From NCBI GenBank assembly GCA_947311455.1, contig CAMZKY010000061.1:1-20020 (forward strand): 20,020 nucleotides of DNA. The letters run 5' to 3'. Every line of letters begins with the position of its first letter. Position 1 is the stretch's first letter. Source of the DNA: an uncultured Marinosulfonomonas sp. (GTDB lineage Bacteria; Pseudomonadota; Alphaproteobacteria; Rhodobacterales; Rhodobacteraceae). The translations under genes were made by a program, and so were the position numbers. The notes beneath the pieces were generated by a model, which searched no databases, had not been told where the DNA came from, and saw nothing but the letters and a program-made list of their open reading frames with translations. Positions 8,107-16,022 of this stretch are shown here, piece after piece.

Positions 8107-8110
8107 AGTT

Positions 8111-8139
8111 TATTTAGAACATCTATTCACCAATGTAAA
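8111..8139 (-). promoter_or_regulatory. Candidate dnaG promoter
   Basis: On the minus strand TTTACA (8139-8134) is followed after 17 bp by TAAATA (8116-8111), a fair sigma-70 pair. Transcription would begin inside or next to the GANTC palindromes and run into dnaG. This rests on hexamer similarity only. Confidence 0.35.
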
Positions 8140-8170
8140 ATTTCGTGCCACGTCTGTGAATGAGCATTTT

Positions 8171-8222
8171 GTATGGAAAAATGCCATACGCTTGCCATAC
8201 GTTTGCCATACGTTTGCCATAC
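8171..8222. repeat. 11-bp tandem repeat downstream of soxG
   Basis: GCCATACGYTT is repeated head to tail from 8183, 8194, 8205 and 8216, the last copy partial. An inverted GTATGG lies at 8171-8176. The 11-bp period is about one helical turn, so a bound protein would sit on one face of the DNA. On the soxG transcript each GUAUGG copy could pair with the single CCAUAC at the end, giving alternative hairpins. It begins 8 bp beyond the soxG stop. Confidence 0.85.
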
Positions 8223-8229
8223 AGCGAAT

Positions 8230-8772
8230 TCAGCGTGCTGCGACGGTTTTCATTGCCTCGGTCAAGTCTTCTACCAACGTGCGGGCAAAGCTGCGCATCA
8301 CCATCAGATCAAACGCGTTTGCACCAACCCGTGTGATCGAAACGTTAAGATGATTGATCATGCTTCGTGCCGTATAGCCGCGTTTGAAATGGTGCGCGCG
8401 CACATCAATCGGCGTCAGACGCGCCAGTACTTTTTCACTGTCATCGCCTGCAACGCGCACAATCACCCAGCCGTCTGACTGATCAACAATAGCAGCGTGT
8501 TTTGCTGTGATTTTTTCAGGCGCGGGGCCAATCAGAAACGCGGTGTCATGGCTCATCCAAATCAAACGATTTCCGTCCTTACCCGTGGCGCGATTGGCGT
8601 TTGGGTATTTGTGGGGTAATACCGCATTTAATTCTGTATAGTTGTTGTTTTTATTGGCCTTAAAGGGCGAAATGGATGTGATGCCTTGGGGAATGATCTC
8701 TGAAATATCGCAATGACCAAGCGATATGGGAAGCCACAGATCCAACGGAGAATTTGCTGTTAGTTCAACCAC
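8230..8772 (-). CDS. soxG: Sarcosine oxidase gamma subunit
   Basis: This is the small subunit of heterotetrameric sarcosine oxidase, which oxidatively demethylates sarcosine to glycine and passes the methyl group to tetrahydrofolate. Family blocks visible are SDGWVIVRVAGDDSEKVLARLTPIDVR, HHFKRGYTARSMINHL, and the C-terminal MRSFARTLVEDLTEAM ending VAAR. I place the start at the GTG at 8772, because GGAAGGAAGG lies 7 bp upstream. This gives 180 residues and an 8-bp overlap with soxA, which suggests translational coupling. An ATG at 8796 (188 residues, 32-bp overlap) lacks a ribosome site. It is the last gene of the soxBDAG operon. Confidence 0.92.
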   Translation of the reverse strand: MVELTANSPLDLWLPISLGHCDISEIIPQGITSISPFKANKNNNYTELNAVLPHKYPNANRATGKDGNRLIWMSHDTAFLIGPAPEKITAKHAAIVDQSDGWVIVRVAGDDSEKVLARLTPIDVRAHHFKRGYTARSMINHLNVSITRVGANAFDLMVMRSFARTLVEDLTEAMKTVAAR

Positions 8773-11701
8773 GAATACGCCTTCCTTCCGGATCATAAAA
8801 CACTGGGTCGCACACCTCGCATATGGTGGTAACTTTGCGCAAATGATCCACCATTTTCACCTGTTCGCCAATGCGTGCAAAACCGTTATTTAGCAATGCA
8901 ATCGCCAGATTGGTGCCAAATGTAGGTGAAAATCCAACGCTGGTAACATGACCCAAATCGTTAACGCGGCTCGCATCATCATCAACCTCAAACAAATGCG
9001 CCCCCCCCGTTAGCATTTTACACGCGCCCGCAGGTTTCAGACCAACCATTTGCATCCTCTCAGTGCGGGTTAATCCCGGACGCATAGCTGCATTTTTTCC
9101 TATGTAATCAATATCTTGCTTGGCGATTTTACCCATCCCCAAATCATCCGCTGTCACACGGCCATTGATTTCCGCATGGGTTAAAAAGCCCTTTTCAATC
9201 CGCAAAACATTCAACGCCTCAAGCCCGTAAGCCCCGCCACCCATGGGTTTGGCATGGTGCAAAAGCTGCTCAAATAGTGAGGCCCCAAATCGCGCAGGAA
9301 CCGCAATTTCATAGGCGTGCTCACCCGAAAACGATATCCGAAATACCCGTCCTTCGACACTGCCAATTTTGATTTTTCCACATCCCATAAACGGTATTTT
9401 ATCGTTATTTATCTGCGTATTAACAATCTGATTAATAAGATCACGCGCCTTTGGCCCCGCTACAGCAAACTGCGCCCAATGGTCTGTCACTGATGAAATA
9501 TGCACATCCCACTCAGGTTTCAAAACCTGCGCGACAAATTCCAGATGCTGCATCACCTGGCTTGCGGCGGAAGTGGTTGTGGTAATTAAAAACTGCTGTG
9601 CAGCCAACCGCGCACAAGTGCCATCATCCATTACAAACCCGTCTTCGCGCAGCATCAGCCCATAACGCACGCGCCCCACCTTTAGGCTCGACATCCGATT
9701 TATATAAATAAAATCAATGAATTGCGAAGCATCTTTGCCTTGGATATCAATTTTTCCAAGGCTGGAAACGTCACAAATTCCAACCGCCTCACGCACCATA
9801 CGCACTTCGCGATCACAGCTTTCGCGCCACTTGGTTTCACCCTCGATCGGGAAATACAAAGGCCGGTGCCACAACCCCGTCTCAACCATTGGCGCAGCCA
9901 TTTCCACGGTTTGGTCATGCGACGTCATATATCGATGTGGCGCAAACCCTTGGCCCACCCCACCAGCGCCCAATGTAGACAATCCAACAGGGGCAAATGG
10001 CGGGCGAAACGTGGTTGTTCCCGTGGCGGAAATGGATTGCCCCATCGCATCTGAAAGCACGGCCATCGCATTGATATTGCTATTTTTTCCCTGATCAGGT
10101 GCCATGCCTTGCGTGGTGTAGCGTTTCATATGTTCAACAGAACCAAACCCTTCACGCACGGCCAGATCTATGTCTTTGGTGGTGATATCATTGGCAAAAT
10201 CAACCCACGCCCGGCCTTTGGCCTTAACCTCCCACAAAGGTGTAGCCTCAAGCGCCTCGTCGCCGGTAATTGGCAGGGGCATTGACGGGGCTTTCATCCC
10301 CAAAGCATCCAACACCAGCTTTGCACGATAGATCCCCGATTTCATTGCGCCTTTGGTCCCAAATATCCCTGCCGCAGCCCCGGCAACTTGCAAGCCCGCC
10401 GCATTCTTGGGATCAGGTACAAACGCATTTAGCATGTCGTTCCAAATCGGTTTGCCGCCCAGATGACAGCTAAGATGCACATTGGGATTCCAGCCGCCCG
10501 ACATGGCCAGACAGTCGACGTTGATCTGCTTGACGCCGGATTGGGTTTGCACGGAAATTTGCTCAATCCCTTTGCGCCCGTTGGTATCAATCACTTGCGC
10601 GCCGCGATAAACCGGATAGTCAGCAGCGTCGGTCGAAATATCGCTCCGACTATCAATCATTGCCGCCACCTCAACACCGGCCGAAACCAGATCTTGCGCT
10701 GTGCGGTGGGCATCATCATTATTACCAAACACCGCCACCCGTTGCCCCGCCACCACACCGAAATTGTGCAAATAGCTGCGCACCGCACTTGCCATCATAA
10801 TATTGGGCCGATCATTCATCGGAAAGGCAATCGGGCGCTCAATCGCCCCCGCGGCCAAAATACCGTGGCGCGCGGAGATCCGCCAAAAGGTTTCGAAAGG
10901 CGCGTCTATATCGGGGCGATCCAGATGGCCCGATACGCGCTCCACCGCACCATAGGTGCCTTGATCGTAAACGCCCGTCACCGTTGTGCGTGTCATTAAG
11001 CGCACATTGCCCATCGTGACAAGTTCTTCCAGAACATCCGCAACCCAATCCATCGCGGGCGCACCGTCAAGCACCTGATTTTCAAACAAAAACCGCCCAC
11101 CCATTTCGGCGTTTTCATCCACCAAAATTACATCGGCCCCTGCCCGTGCCGCGGTTAACGCCGCCATTAACCCCGCAGGGCCAGCGCCGATAATCAGCAC
11201 ATCACAATGGCCATAGGCCTTGTCATATTTGGCCAGATCCGGCACGCCAGACAATGCCCCAAGGCCTGCCGAGCGGCGGATGATCGGCTCATACACACGT
11301 TCCCAAAACGCCCGTGGCCACATGAAAGTTTTATAATAAAACCCCGCCGATAAAAACCGTTGGAACAGATCATTTACCGATAACAGATCACGATCCAGCG
11401 ATGGCCATGCATTTTGACTGCGCGCCTCAAGCCCCGTGTAAATTTCCTGCATTGTGGCGCGCATATTCGGCGTTTGCGCCCCGCCCTGGCCGATGGTAAC
11501 CAGCGCGTTCGGTTCCTCGGATCCGGCGGTTAAAATCCCGCGCGGACGGTGATATTTAAAGGAGCGCCCAATCAATTTCACATCATTGGCGATCAGCGCC
11601 GAGGCAAGCGTATCGCCCGGATGGCCACAATATCGTTTCCCGTCAAACGAAAACGGCACCGTGACACCGCGATCAATCCGCCCGTATCCATCAACCCGCA
11701 T
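8765..11701 (-). CDS. soxA: Sarcosine oxidase alpha subunit
   Basis: This large subunit binds NAD+ and carries the tetrahydrofolate-binding module that captures the methyl group as 5,10-methylene-tetrahydrofolate. The 978-residue product begins with the ferredoxin-like fold block CGHPGDTLASALIANDVKL and RSFKYHRPRG (25-55). A Rossmann dinucleotide site VLIIGAGPAGLMAA follows (168-181). The C-terminal third (about 580-960) is a GCV_T/aminomethyltransferase-like domain, with HAYEIAVPARFG and GLEALNVLRIEKGFLTHAEI. The length fits the roughly 965-1000 usual for SoxA. I chose the ATG at 11701 because GAGGT lies 5 bp upstream; an in-frame ATG at 11713 is upstream of that site. It overlaps soxD by 11 bp and soxG by 8 bp. 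Confidence 0.97.
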   Translation of the reverse strand: MRVDGYGRIDRGVTVPFSFDGKRYCGHPGDTLASALIANDVKLIGRSFKYHRPRGILTAGSEEPNALVTIGQGGAQTPNMRATMQEIYTGLEARSQNAWPSLDRDLLSVNDLFQRFLSAGFYYKTFMWPRAFWERVYEPIIRRSAGLGALSGVPDLAKYDKAYGHCDVLIIGAGPAGLMAALTAARAGADVILVDENAEMGGRFLFENQVLDGAPAMDWVADVLEELVTMGNVRLMTRTTVTGVYDQGTYGAVERVSGHLDRPDIDAPFETFWRISARHGILAAGAIERPIAFPMNDRPNIMMASAVRSYLHNFGVVAGQRVAVFGNNDDAHRTAQDLVSAGVEVAAMIDSRSDISTDAADYPVYRGAQVIDTNGRKGIEQISVQTQSGVKQINVDCLAMSGGWNPNVHLSCHLGGKPIWNDMLNAFVPDPKNAAGLQVAGAAAGIFGTKGAMKSGIYRAKLVLDALGMKAPSMPLPITGDEALEATPLWEVKAKGRAWVDFANDITTKDIDLAVREGFGSVEHMKRYTTQGMAPDQGKNSNINAMAVLSDAMGQSISATGTTTFRPPFAPVGLSTLGAGGVGQGFAPHRYMTSHDQTVEMAAPMVETGLWHRPLYFPIEGETKWRESCDREVRMVREAVGICDVSSLGKIDIQGKDASQFIDFIYINRMSSLKVGRVRYGLMLREDGFVMDDGTCARLAAQQFLITTTTSAASQVMQHLEFVAQVLKPEWDVHISSVTDHWAQFAVAGPKARDLINQIVNTQINNDKIPFMGCGKIKIGSVEGRVFRISFSGEHAYEIAVPARFGASLFEQLLHHAKPMGGGAYGLEALNVLRIEKGFLTHAEINGRVTADDLGMGKIAKQDIDYIGKNAAMRPGLTRTERMQMVGLKPAGACKMLTGGAHLFEVDDDASRVNDLGHVTSVGFSPTFGTNLAIALLNNGFARIGEQVKMVDHLRKVTTICEVCDPVFYDPEGRRIRG
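8780..8789 (-). promoter_or_regulatory. Ribosome binding site deciding the soxG start
   Basis: GGAAGGAAGG on the minus strand ends 7 bp before GTG at 8772 and lies within the last codons of soxA. It falls after the upstream ATG at 8796, so that ATG would have no comparable site. Confidence 0.6.
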
Positions 11702-11957
11702 CGCGCACCTCATCTTTTGCCACCGCGACCCGTCCAATCACATGGCTAACGGTATCTCGCATCACGATCAGCCACACACCACATCCCGCAACATGCTGCC
11801 ACAGCTCTTGCGACACACCCGCTGGGTTATCGCGATTGTGCAGATAATCATCCCAATCAGCGCCCCATTCCTCGCTGTCAGGGCACGCCAGTTTAGTGCC
11901 TTTGAAATAGAATTCCCGTAAATCCCGTTCCCCGCATAAGGGGCAATTGATCCGCAT
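11691..11957 (-). CDS. soxD: Sarcosine oxidase delta subunit
   Basis: A small zinc-binding subunit of sarcosine oxidase, 88 residues long. The ligands are visible: Cys5 and Cys8 in INCPLCGE, and His55 and Cys59 in LWQHVAGCGVWL. They match the C-x2-C ... H-x3-C pattern of the delta subunit in the solved heterotetramer. The following LIVMRDTVSHVI is also typical. AAGGAG lies 8 bp before the ATG. The gene starts 14 bp after soxB and overlaps soxA by 11 bp. Confidence 0.95.
   Translation of the reverse strand: MRINCPLCGERDLREFYFKGTKLACPDSEEWGADWDDYLHNRDNPAGVSQELWQHVAGCGVWLIVMRDTVSHVIGRVAVAKDEVRDAG
11707..11711 (-). promoter_or_regulatory. Ribosome binding site deciding the soxA start
   Basis: GAGGT on the minus strand lies 5 bp before the ATG at 11701 and inside the 3' end of soxD. 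It supports the shorter soxA start rather than the ATG at 11713. Confidence 0.55.
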
Positions 11958-11971
11958 GATGTGCTCCTTGT

Positions 11972-13222
11972 TTAATGCAGGTTGTGTTGGCTTCCGGTGC
12001 CTTCTTCGTCAATCAGATCACCAGCATTAAACCGGTTTAATCGGTATTTTGCAGCGGGCGCATGGTGATTTCCCGTTGCCAAAAGATGGGCAAATGAAAA
12101 CCCTGATCCGGGCACGGCCTTGAACCCGCCATAACACCAGCCCGCATTTAAAAACAGGCCGTCAATATGGGTCTTGTCGATAATCGGTGATCCATCTGGC
12201 GTCATGTCCATAATCCCGCCCCATGATCGCAGCAGTTTGGCCTTGCCGATCATCGGCATCAACGCCATTGCGGCCTCGGCCACATGTTCGGCGCGGGGAA
12301 GATTGCCGCGTTGGGCGTAAGACGGGTAATAATCCAAATCGCCGCCAAACACCAAACCGCCCTTGTCGGATTGGGAAATGTAAAAATGCCCCATTCCAAA
12401 GCTGATCACGGTGTCGATCACCGGTTTCAGGCCCTCGGTAACAAAGGCTTGCAGAATATGGCTTTCAATCGGCAAGCGCATCCCTGCCATCGCCGCCACT
12501 TGGCTAGAACGCCCTGCCACCACGATGCCCAGCTTTTTCGCGCGTATCGCCCCGCGTGTGGTTTGCACCCCGCACACTGCGCCGTTTTCAATGTCAATGC
12601 CGGTGACTTCGCAGTTTTCAATCAAATCGACGCCGCGCTGATCCGCGCCCCGCGCATACCCCCACGCCACAGCATCATGACGGGCTGTACCACCACGCGG
12701 ATGATACAACGCACCAAAAATCGGAAAACGCGTGTTGCCAAAATCGAGATAAGGCAAGCGCTTGCGCAATTCATCACGGCCAAACAGAATAGCATCATCA
12801 CCCTGATTAATCATCGCATTGCCAACGCGGGCAAAGCCGTCGCGCTGGCCATCGGAATGAAACAAACGGTAGGTGCCACGTTGGGAATGCATGATGTTGT
12901 AATTCAGCTCGTTTTCCAGCGTTTCCCATAATTTTAGGGAATAAGAATAAAACTCGGAATTTCCAGGTTGTGAGTAATCAGCCCGCACGACAGTGGTGTT
13001 GCGGCCAATATTACCGCCGCCCAGATAGCCTTTCTCAAGCACCGCAATATTTGTCAGGCCGTGTTCTTTGGCCAGATAATACGCCGTCGAAAGCCCGTGC
13101 CCGCCACCGCCGATAATTATGATGTCATATTCAGGTTTGGGTTCGGGTTTGCGCCACTGGGGTTTCCAGCCTTTGTTTCCCGTCAAACCCTGCTTGATCA
13201 CCTGCCAACCGGAAAACCGCAT
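11972..13222 (-). CDS. soxB: Sarcosine oxidase beta subunit
   Basis: This catalytic subunit oxidises sarcosine with FAD and carries covalent FMN for electron transfer to oxygen. The 416-residue protein has YDIIIIGGGGHGLSTAYYL (FAD Rossmann site, glycines 38-43). Downstream are GYLGGGNIGRNTTVVRADY and HPRGGTARHDAVAWGYA. His182 in ARHDAV corresponds to the FMN-attachment His of the Corynebacterium enzyme (His173). The C-terminal SWGGIMDMTPDGSPIID and LNAGWCYGGFKAVPGSG blocks are standard for the DAO family. I start at the ATG at 13222 (MRFSGW), the usual family start; a TTG at 13252 would add ten unlikely residues. It is the first gene of the operon, with a 101-bp gap to glutamate dehydrogenase. 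Confidence 0.97.
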   Translation of the reverse strand: MRFSGWQVIKQGLTGNKGWKPQWRKPEPKPEYDIIIIGGGGHGLSTAYYLAKEHGLTNIAVLEKGYLGGGNIGRNTTVVRADYSQPGNSEFYSYSLKLWETLENELNYNIMHSQRGTYRLFHSDGQRDGFARVGNAMINQGDDAILFGRDELRKRLPYLDFGNTRFPIFGALYHPRGGTARHDAVAWGYARGADQRGVDLIENCEVTGIDIENGAVCGVQTTRGAIRAKKLGIVVAGRSSQVAAMAGMRLPIESHILQAFVTEGLKPVIDTVISFGMGHFYISQSDKGGLVFGGDLDYYPSYAQRGNLPRAEHVAEAAMALMPMIGKAKLLRSWGGIMDMTPDGSPIIDKTHIDGLFLNAGWCYGGFKAVPGSGFSFAHLLATGNHHAPAAKYRLNRFNAGDLIDEEGTGSQHNLH

Positions 13223-13238
13223 AGCACCCCCACCAATG

Positions 13239-13276
13239 TTTGCTTTACACAAGCAAAATCAGTGAATATTTGCAAA
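13239..13276. promoter_or_regulatory. TTTGC/GCAAA inverted repeats upstream of soxB
   Basis: TTTGCTT (13239-13245) and AAGCAAA (13251-13257) form a 7-bp inverted repeat with a 5-bp spacer. A palindromic TTTGCAAA follows at 13269-13276. They lie 17-54 bp upstream of the soxB ATG, where an operator for the sox operon would act. The regulator is unknown. Confidence 0.4.
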
Positions 13277-13280
13277 CGGA

Positions 13281-13301
13281 AAGCGACTTAAATGGCCGCT
13301 T
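13281..13301 (-). terminator. Weak candidate terminator after glutamate dehydrogenase
   Basis: AAGCG (13281-13285) and CGCTT (13297-13301) form a short stem 23 bp beyond the gdhA stop, on the same strand, with GGGA and TTCC flanks adding partial pairing. Only a short, interrupted T-run follows. The stem also abuts the soxB operator-like repeats. Confidence 0.25.
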
Positions 13302-13323
13302 CCCGTATTTTTACCAATGTTTT

Positions 13324-14754
13324 TTACAGCCCTTTGGCGGTATAGGCTTTGGCCACCCGCGAAATCGCCACGATAAACGCGGCTGTGCGCAGATCCGGCA
13401 CATCATCGCGGCTGTTCCACACCTCGGAAATCGATTGGTAAGCGATGCGCATAGTGTCATCCAGCCCCGAGCGCACAAGCTCAAGCTCATCGGCCCCGCG
13501 CAGATATTTATCTTTGAAATCCGGTGACATCGACCATTTTTCACCCATAAACGCATCTAGGCGCTCCAATTCGTTCACCAAAAGCTGATGGCGTGTTTCT
13601 TCTTGGCGGCGTTGCATACGACCAAATCGGATATGGCTTAGATTTTTCACCCACTCAAAATACGATACCGTCACCCCCCCCGCATTGGCATACATATCGG
13701 GAATGATAATCGTGCCCTTATCACGCAGAATTTCATCGGCACCCGCGGTAACCGGGCCATTCGCGGCCTCGATAATCAAGGGGGCCTTGATCCGGTCGGC
13801 GTTGTTCAGATTGATCACAGATTCAAGTGCGGCAGGGATCAAGATATCGCATTCCGCCTCAAGCAACTTGGAGCCGTCTTCGGCATAGTCGGCACCGGCA
13901 AAACCTTTGACCCCGCCATGTTCGCCGATATGTTGGTACACCGCTTCGACATCCAGACCGTTCTCGTTATACAGGGATCCGTCGCGTTCGATAATACCGG
14001 TGATTTTTGCACCGTCTTCCTCTTGCAGGAATTTCGCCGCGTGATAGCCCACATTGCCCAATCCTTGCACCACAATCCGTTTACCGCCCAAAGTATCGGT
14101 TAAACCTGCCGCAGCTTTGTCTTTGGGATGGCGGAAGAATTCGCGCAACGCGTATTGCACCCCGCGCCCCGTGGCCTCGACACGTCCGGCGATACCACCC
14201 GCATGGGGCGGTTTGCCGGTGACACAAGCCCTGGCATTAATGTCGGTTGTGTTCATTCGCGCATATTGATCGGCAATCCATGCCATTTCGCGCTGTCCGG
14301 TGCCCATATCAGGGGCCGGTACGTTTTGGCTGGGATTAATCAGATCTCGTTTGATCAGCTCATAAGCAAATCGGCGCGTGATGGTTTCCATTTCTTTTTC
14401 GTTATATTTGCGTGGATCAATGCGCAAACCGCCTTTTGATCCACCAAATGGCGCTTCGACCAAGGCACATTTATAGGTCATCAATGCCCCCAGCGCCTCG
14501 ACCTCATCTTGGTTAACACCCATAGAAAACCGGATACCACCTTTGACGGGTTCCATGTGCTCGGAATGCACCGAACGATAGCCGGTGAATGTTTCAATTT
14601 TCCCGCGTAAACGCACGCCAAAACGCACCGTATACGTGGCGTTTACAACACGAATTTTTTCTTCGAGTCCTGGCTCAAGTTCCATTAATGCGACCGCGCG
14701 ATTGAACATCATATCAACAGATTCACGGAAACTTGGCTCTTTGATTGCAGACAT
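13324..14754 (-). CDS. gdhA: Glutamate dehydrogenase (Glu/Leu/Phe/Val dehydrogenase family)
   Basis: Interconverts glutamate with 2-oxoglutarate and ammonia. The 476-residue protein has the dimerisation and substrate domain first: EPVKGGIRF (Lys71), LMTYKCALVEAPFGGSKGGL (Lys95, catalytic Lys107) and NVPAPDMGTG (catalytic Asp149). A C-terminal Rossmann domain follows, with IVVQGLGNVGYHAA (glycines 231-236). The length and the C-terminal extension fit the roughly 470-residue alphaproteobacterial form, probably NAD-preferring, but coenzyme choice cannot be settled here. GGAGAGA lies 4-10 bp before the ATG. It is upstream of soxB on the same strand with a 101-bp gap. Co-regulation is possible; the context suggests amino-acid nitrogen use. 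Confidence 0.96.
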   Translation of the reverse strand: MSAIKEPSFRESVDMMFNRAVALMELEPGLEEKIRVVNATYTVRFGVRLRGKIETFTGYRSVHSEHMEPVKGGIRFSMGVNQDEVEALGALMTYKCALVEAPFGGSKGGLRIDPRKYNEKEMETITRRFAYELIKRDLINPSQNVPAPDMGTGQREMAWIADQYARMNTTDINARACVTGKPPHAGGIAGRVEATGRGVQYALREFFRHPKDKAAAGLTDTLGGKRIVVQGLGNVGYHAAKFLQEEDGAKITGIIERDGSLYNENGLDVEAVYQHIGEHGGVKGFAGADYAEDGSKLLEAECDILIPAALESVINLNNADRIKAPLIIEAANGPVTAGADEILRDKGTIIIPDMYANAGGVTVSYFEWVKNLSHIRFGRMQRRQEETRHQLLVNELERLDAFMGEKWSMSPDFKDKYLRGADELELVRSGLDDTMRIAYQSISEVWNSRDDVPDLRTAAFIVAISRVAKAYTAKGL

Positions 14755-15013
14755 TTCTCTCTCCTAAAATGCAGGGCGCAGAATCACGCACCTTCCAGCA
14801 ATACTGCGTCAATACGCCTCACAACTTGGAAATACACCTAAATAATCACACCTCATCGCGCAATAATATTTCAATAATTACACCAATAGGAGATCTCAGC
14901 ATAACCCGACTTTGCGTTACATCAAGGGTGTCTCTCGTATGAAACCGGTATTTTGCCCCCTCAAAGCCACCATTTTGTGGTTTTCGAATGGAATTATCTG
15001 ATTTTAAACACAC
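14755..15013. other. AT-rich leader of gdhA grading into IS debris
   Basis: No gene is visible. The first 130 bp are the gdhA leader. On the minus strand TTGAAA (14874-14869) and TTGACG (14813-14808) are possible -35 elements with poor -10 partners. From 14890 the sequence is homologous to 19871 onward, so the gdhA promoter region is directly joined to mobile-element sequence. Confidence 0.6.
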
Positions 15014-15037
15014 TCATCCTGCGCAACTCTGATCTGG
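14890..15037. repeat. Diverged direct repeat, copy 1 (IS end)
   Basis: Over 14890-14929 this region matches 19871-19910 at about 33 of 40 positions, including CTCAGCATAACCCG and ACATCAAGG. After almost the same interval, 14981-15037 matches 19963-20019 without gaps, sharing TTTTCGAATGG and ATCCTGC. The minus-strand transposase stop codons of the two copies fall at the same relative position. It is therefore a terminal part of the same IS family in the same orientation. Confidence 0.7.
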
Positions 15038-15142
15038 TAGGCCATAGAGGGTCAAAAACTTGACCCCTTTGCGAACATTATGGGTGATGGCTGCCATGCC
15101 GTAGGCGGCCATTGCCGGCAGCGCATGTTTACATGCATGGGG
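15014..15142 (-). pseudogene. C-terminal tail of a DDE transposase
   Basis: Reading the minus strand to the TGA at 15014-15016 gives HALPAMAAYGMAAI, then THNVRKGVKFLTLYGL, then PDQSCAG. This looks like the last 35-40 residues of an IS5- or IS1182-like transposase; the family is not resolved. The upstream part is missing: sequence passes through an 8-G run near 15138-15145 into an unrelated IS3-type fragment. It is dead debris. Confidence 0.6.
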
Positions 15143-15147
15143 GGGGT

Positions 15148-15283
15148 ATAGGTGATATCCGTCTCCCAGAACCTGTCAGGCGCATCCACATCAAACTGAC
15201 GGCTCAGCGGATTACCACCACAACCGAAGGCTTGCCGCGATACTTGCCGGGACGCCGTTTATAGCCAATCTGGGCTTTCGGAG
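15148..15283 (-). pseudogene. Internal fragment of an IS3-type OrfB
   Basis: On the minus strand the segment reads KAQIGYKRRPGKYRGKPSVVV, then after a frame slip NPLSRQFDVDAPDRFWETDITYT. These are the conserved linker and the first catalytic Asp block (normally WVTDITYI) of IS3-family integrases. Both ends are missing and it is frameshifted. It is opposite in strand to the larger IS3 remnant that follows. Confidence 0.65.
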
Positions 15284-15439
15284 GGGATGGCAGGCGTTTT
15301 TGAGGATGGGCCAAAGGCCAAGGAACCCGAGATAGACGTTAAAACCCTGCATGCGAAGGTCTGGAAGTTAACTCTGGAAAATGATTTTTTGTCTGGTGCG
15401 CTCGGCAAGACCGGTCTATTGGCGGGCGCAAAGAAATGA
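15284..15439 (+). pseudogene. IS3-family OrfA, C-terminal part
   Basis: The reading frame gives EGMAGVFEDGPKAKEPEID, then VKTLHAKVWKLTLENDFLS and GALGK, ending TGA at 15437-15439. This is the C-terminal coiled-coil part of IS3 OrfA, normally of the form ALHAKIGELTVERDFLSKAL. The N-terminal helix-turn-helix is gone. The TGA overlaps the OrfB ATG at 15436, the usual arrangement. Confidence 0.7.
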
Positions 15440-15561
15440 TGGATCGGCAGCATGATTTGAGCCTGACGCGCCAGTCTTGCCTGCTGGGCATTAGCCGTGG
15501 CAGCGTGTATTACAAGCCTCGCCCGACCTCGCAAACGGACCTTGCTTTGATGCGCCGGATT

Positions 15562-15585
15562 GACGAATTGACGAATTGACGAATT
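15562..15585 (+). repeat. Triplicated 8-mer GACGAATT
   Basis: GACGAATT occurs three times in a row within the transposase. A single copy would restore the usual RIDELxMDFPF reading. Replication slippage is the likely cause. Confidence 0.85.
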
Positions 15586-15982
15586 GTACATGGATTTTCC
15601 GTTTGCGGGAAGCCGAATGCTGAAAGATCTTCTATGCCAAGAGGGCTTCACGGTTGGCCGCTTGCATGTGGCCACACTGATGAAAACCATGGGGATCGAG
15701 GCGATTTGTCGCCGCCCCAACACCCCGAAACCGCACCCTGAGCACAAGATTTACCCATATTTTCTAAGAAATATGGCGGTAACGCGGCCCAATCTGGTAT
15801 GGGCAATGGACATTACCCATGTGCCGATTCGACGCGGGTTTGTCTATCTGGCAGCGGTGATTGACTGGTTCACCCGCAAGGTTTTGGCCTGGCGGGTGTC
15901 AATTACGCTCGAAACCGCATTTTGCATTAAAGCGGTAGAAGATGCCATGGCGCGCCACGGTAGGCCGGAAATATTCAACACC

Positions 15983-16022
15983 CCCTCTCGGGCATTGCTG
16001 CGCAATACCCGAGAGGGCAATG
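15983..16022. repeat. 40-bp palindromic insertion in transposase
   Basis: The insert begins CCCTCTCGGG (15983-15992) and holds its exact complement CCCGAGAGGG at 16008-16017. Inside, ATTGC and GCAAT continue the stem around a TGC loop, and the insert ends GCAATG, complementary to the internal CATTGC. Removing exactly 40 bp joins AACACC to GATCAAGGC and restores the conserved NTDQGSQF motif. No clear target-site duplication is visible. Confidence 0.8.

Noticed and set aside
8183..8222. Possible CRISPR-like array at the 11-bp repeats
   Set aside because: The repeat unit is 11 bp with no spacers between copies and no cas genes; it is a simple tandem repeat.
10463..10999. Plus-strand open frame of 178 codons inside soxA
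   Set aside because: It is antisense to the conserved dinucleotide-binding part of soxA, with a His/Arg-rich composition typical of shadow frames.
12284..12931. Plus-strand open frame of 215 codons inside soxB
   Set aside because: The opposite strand encodes conserved SoxB motifs including the FMN-attachment His; the frame has no supporting signal.
13223..13252. Extended soxB start at TTG 13252
   Set aside because: It would add ten residues not seen in the family and would place the inverted repeats inside the coding region; the ATG at 13222 fits the family start.
14755..15013. Small RNA or short gene in the gdhA leader
   Set aside because: Short frames there have no ribosome site or conserved content, and part of the stretch is shared with an IS end.
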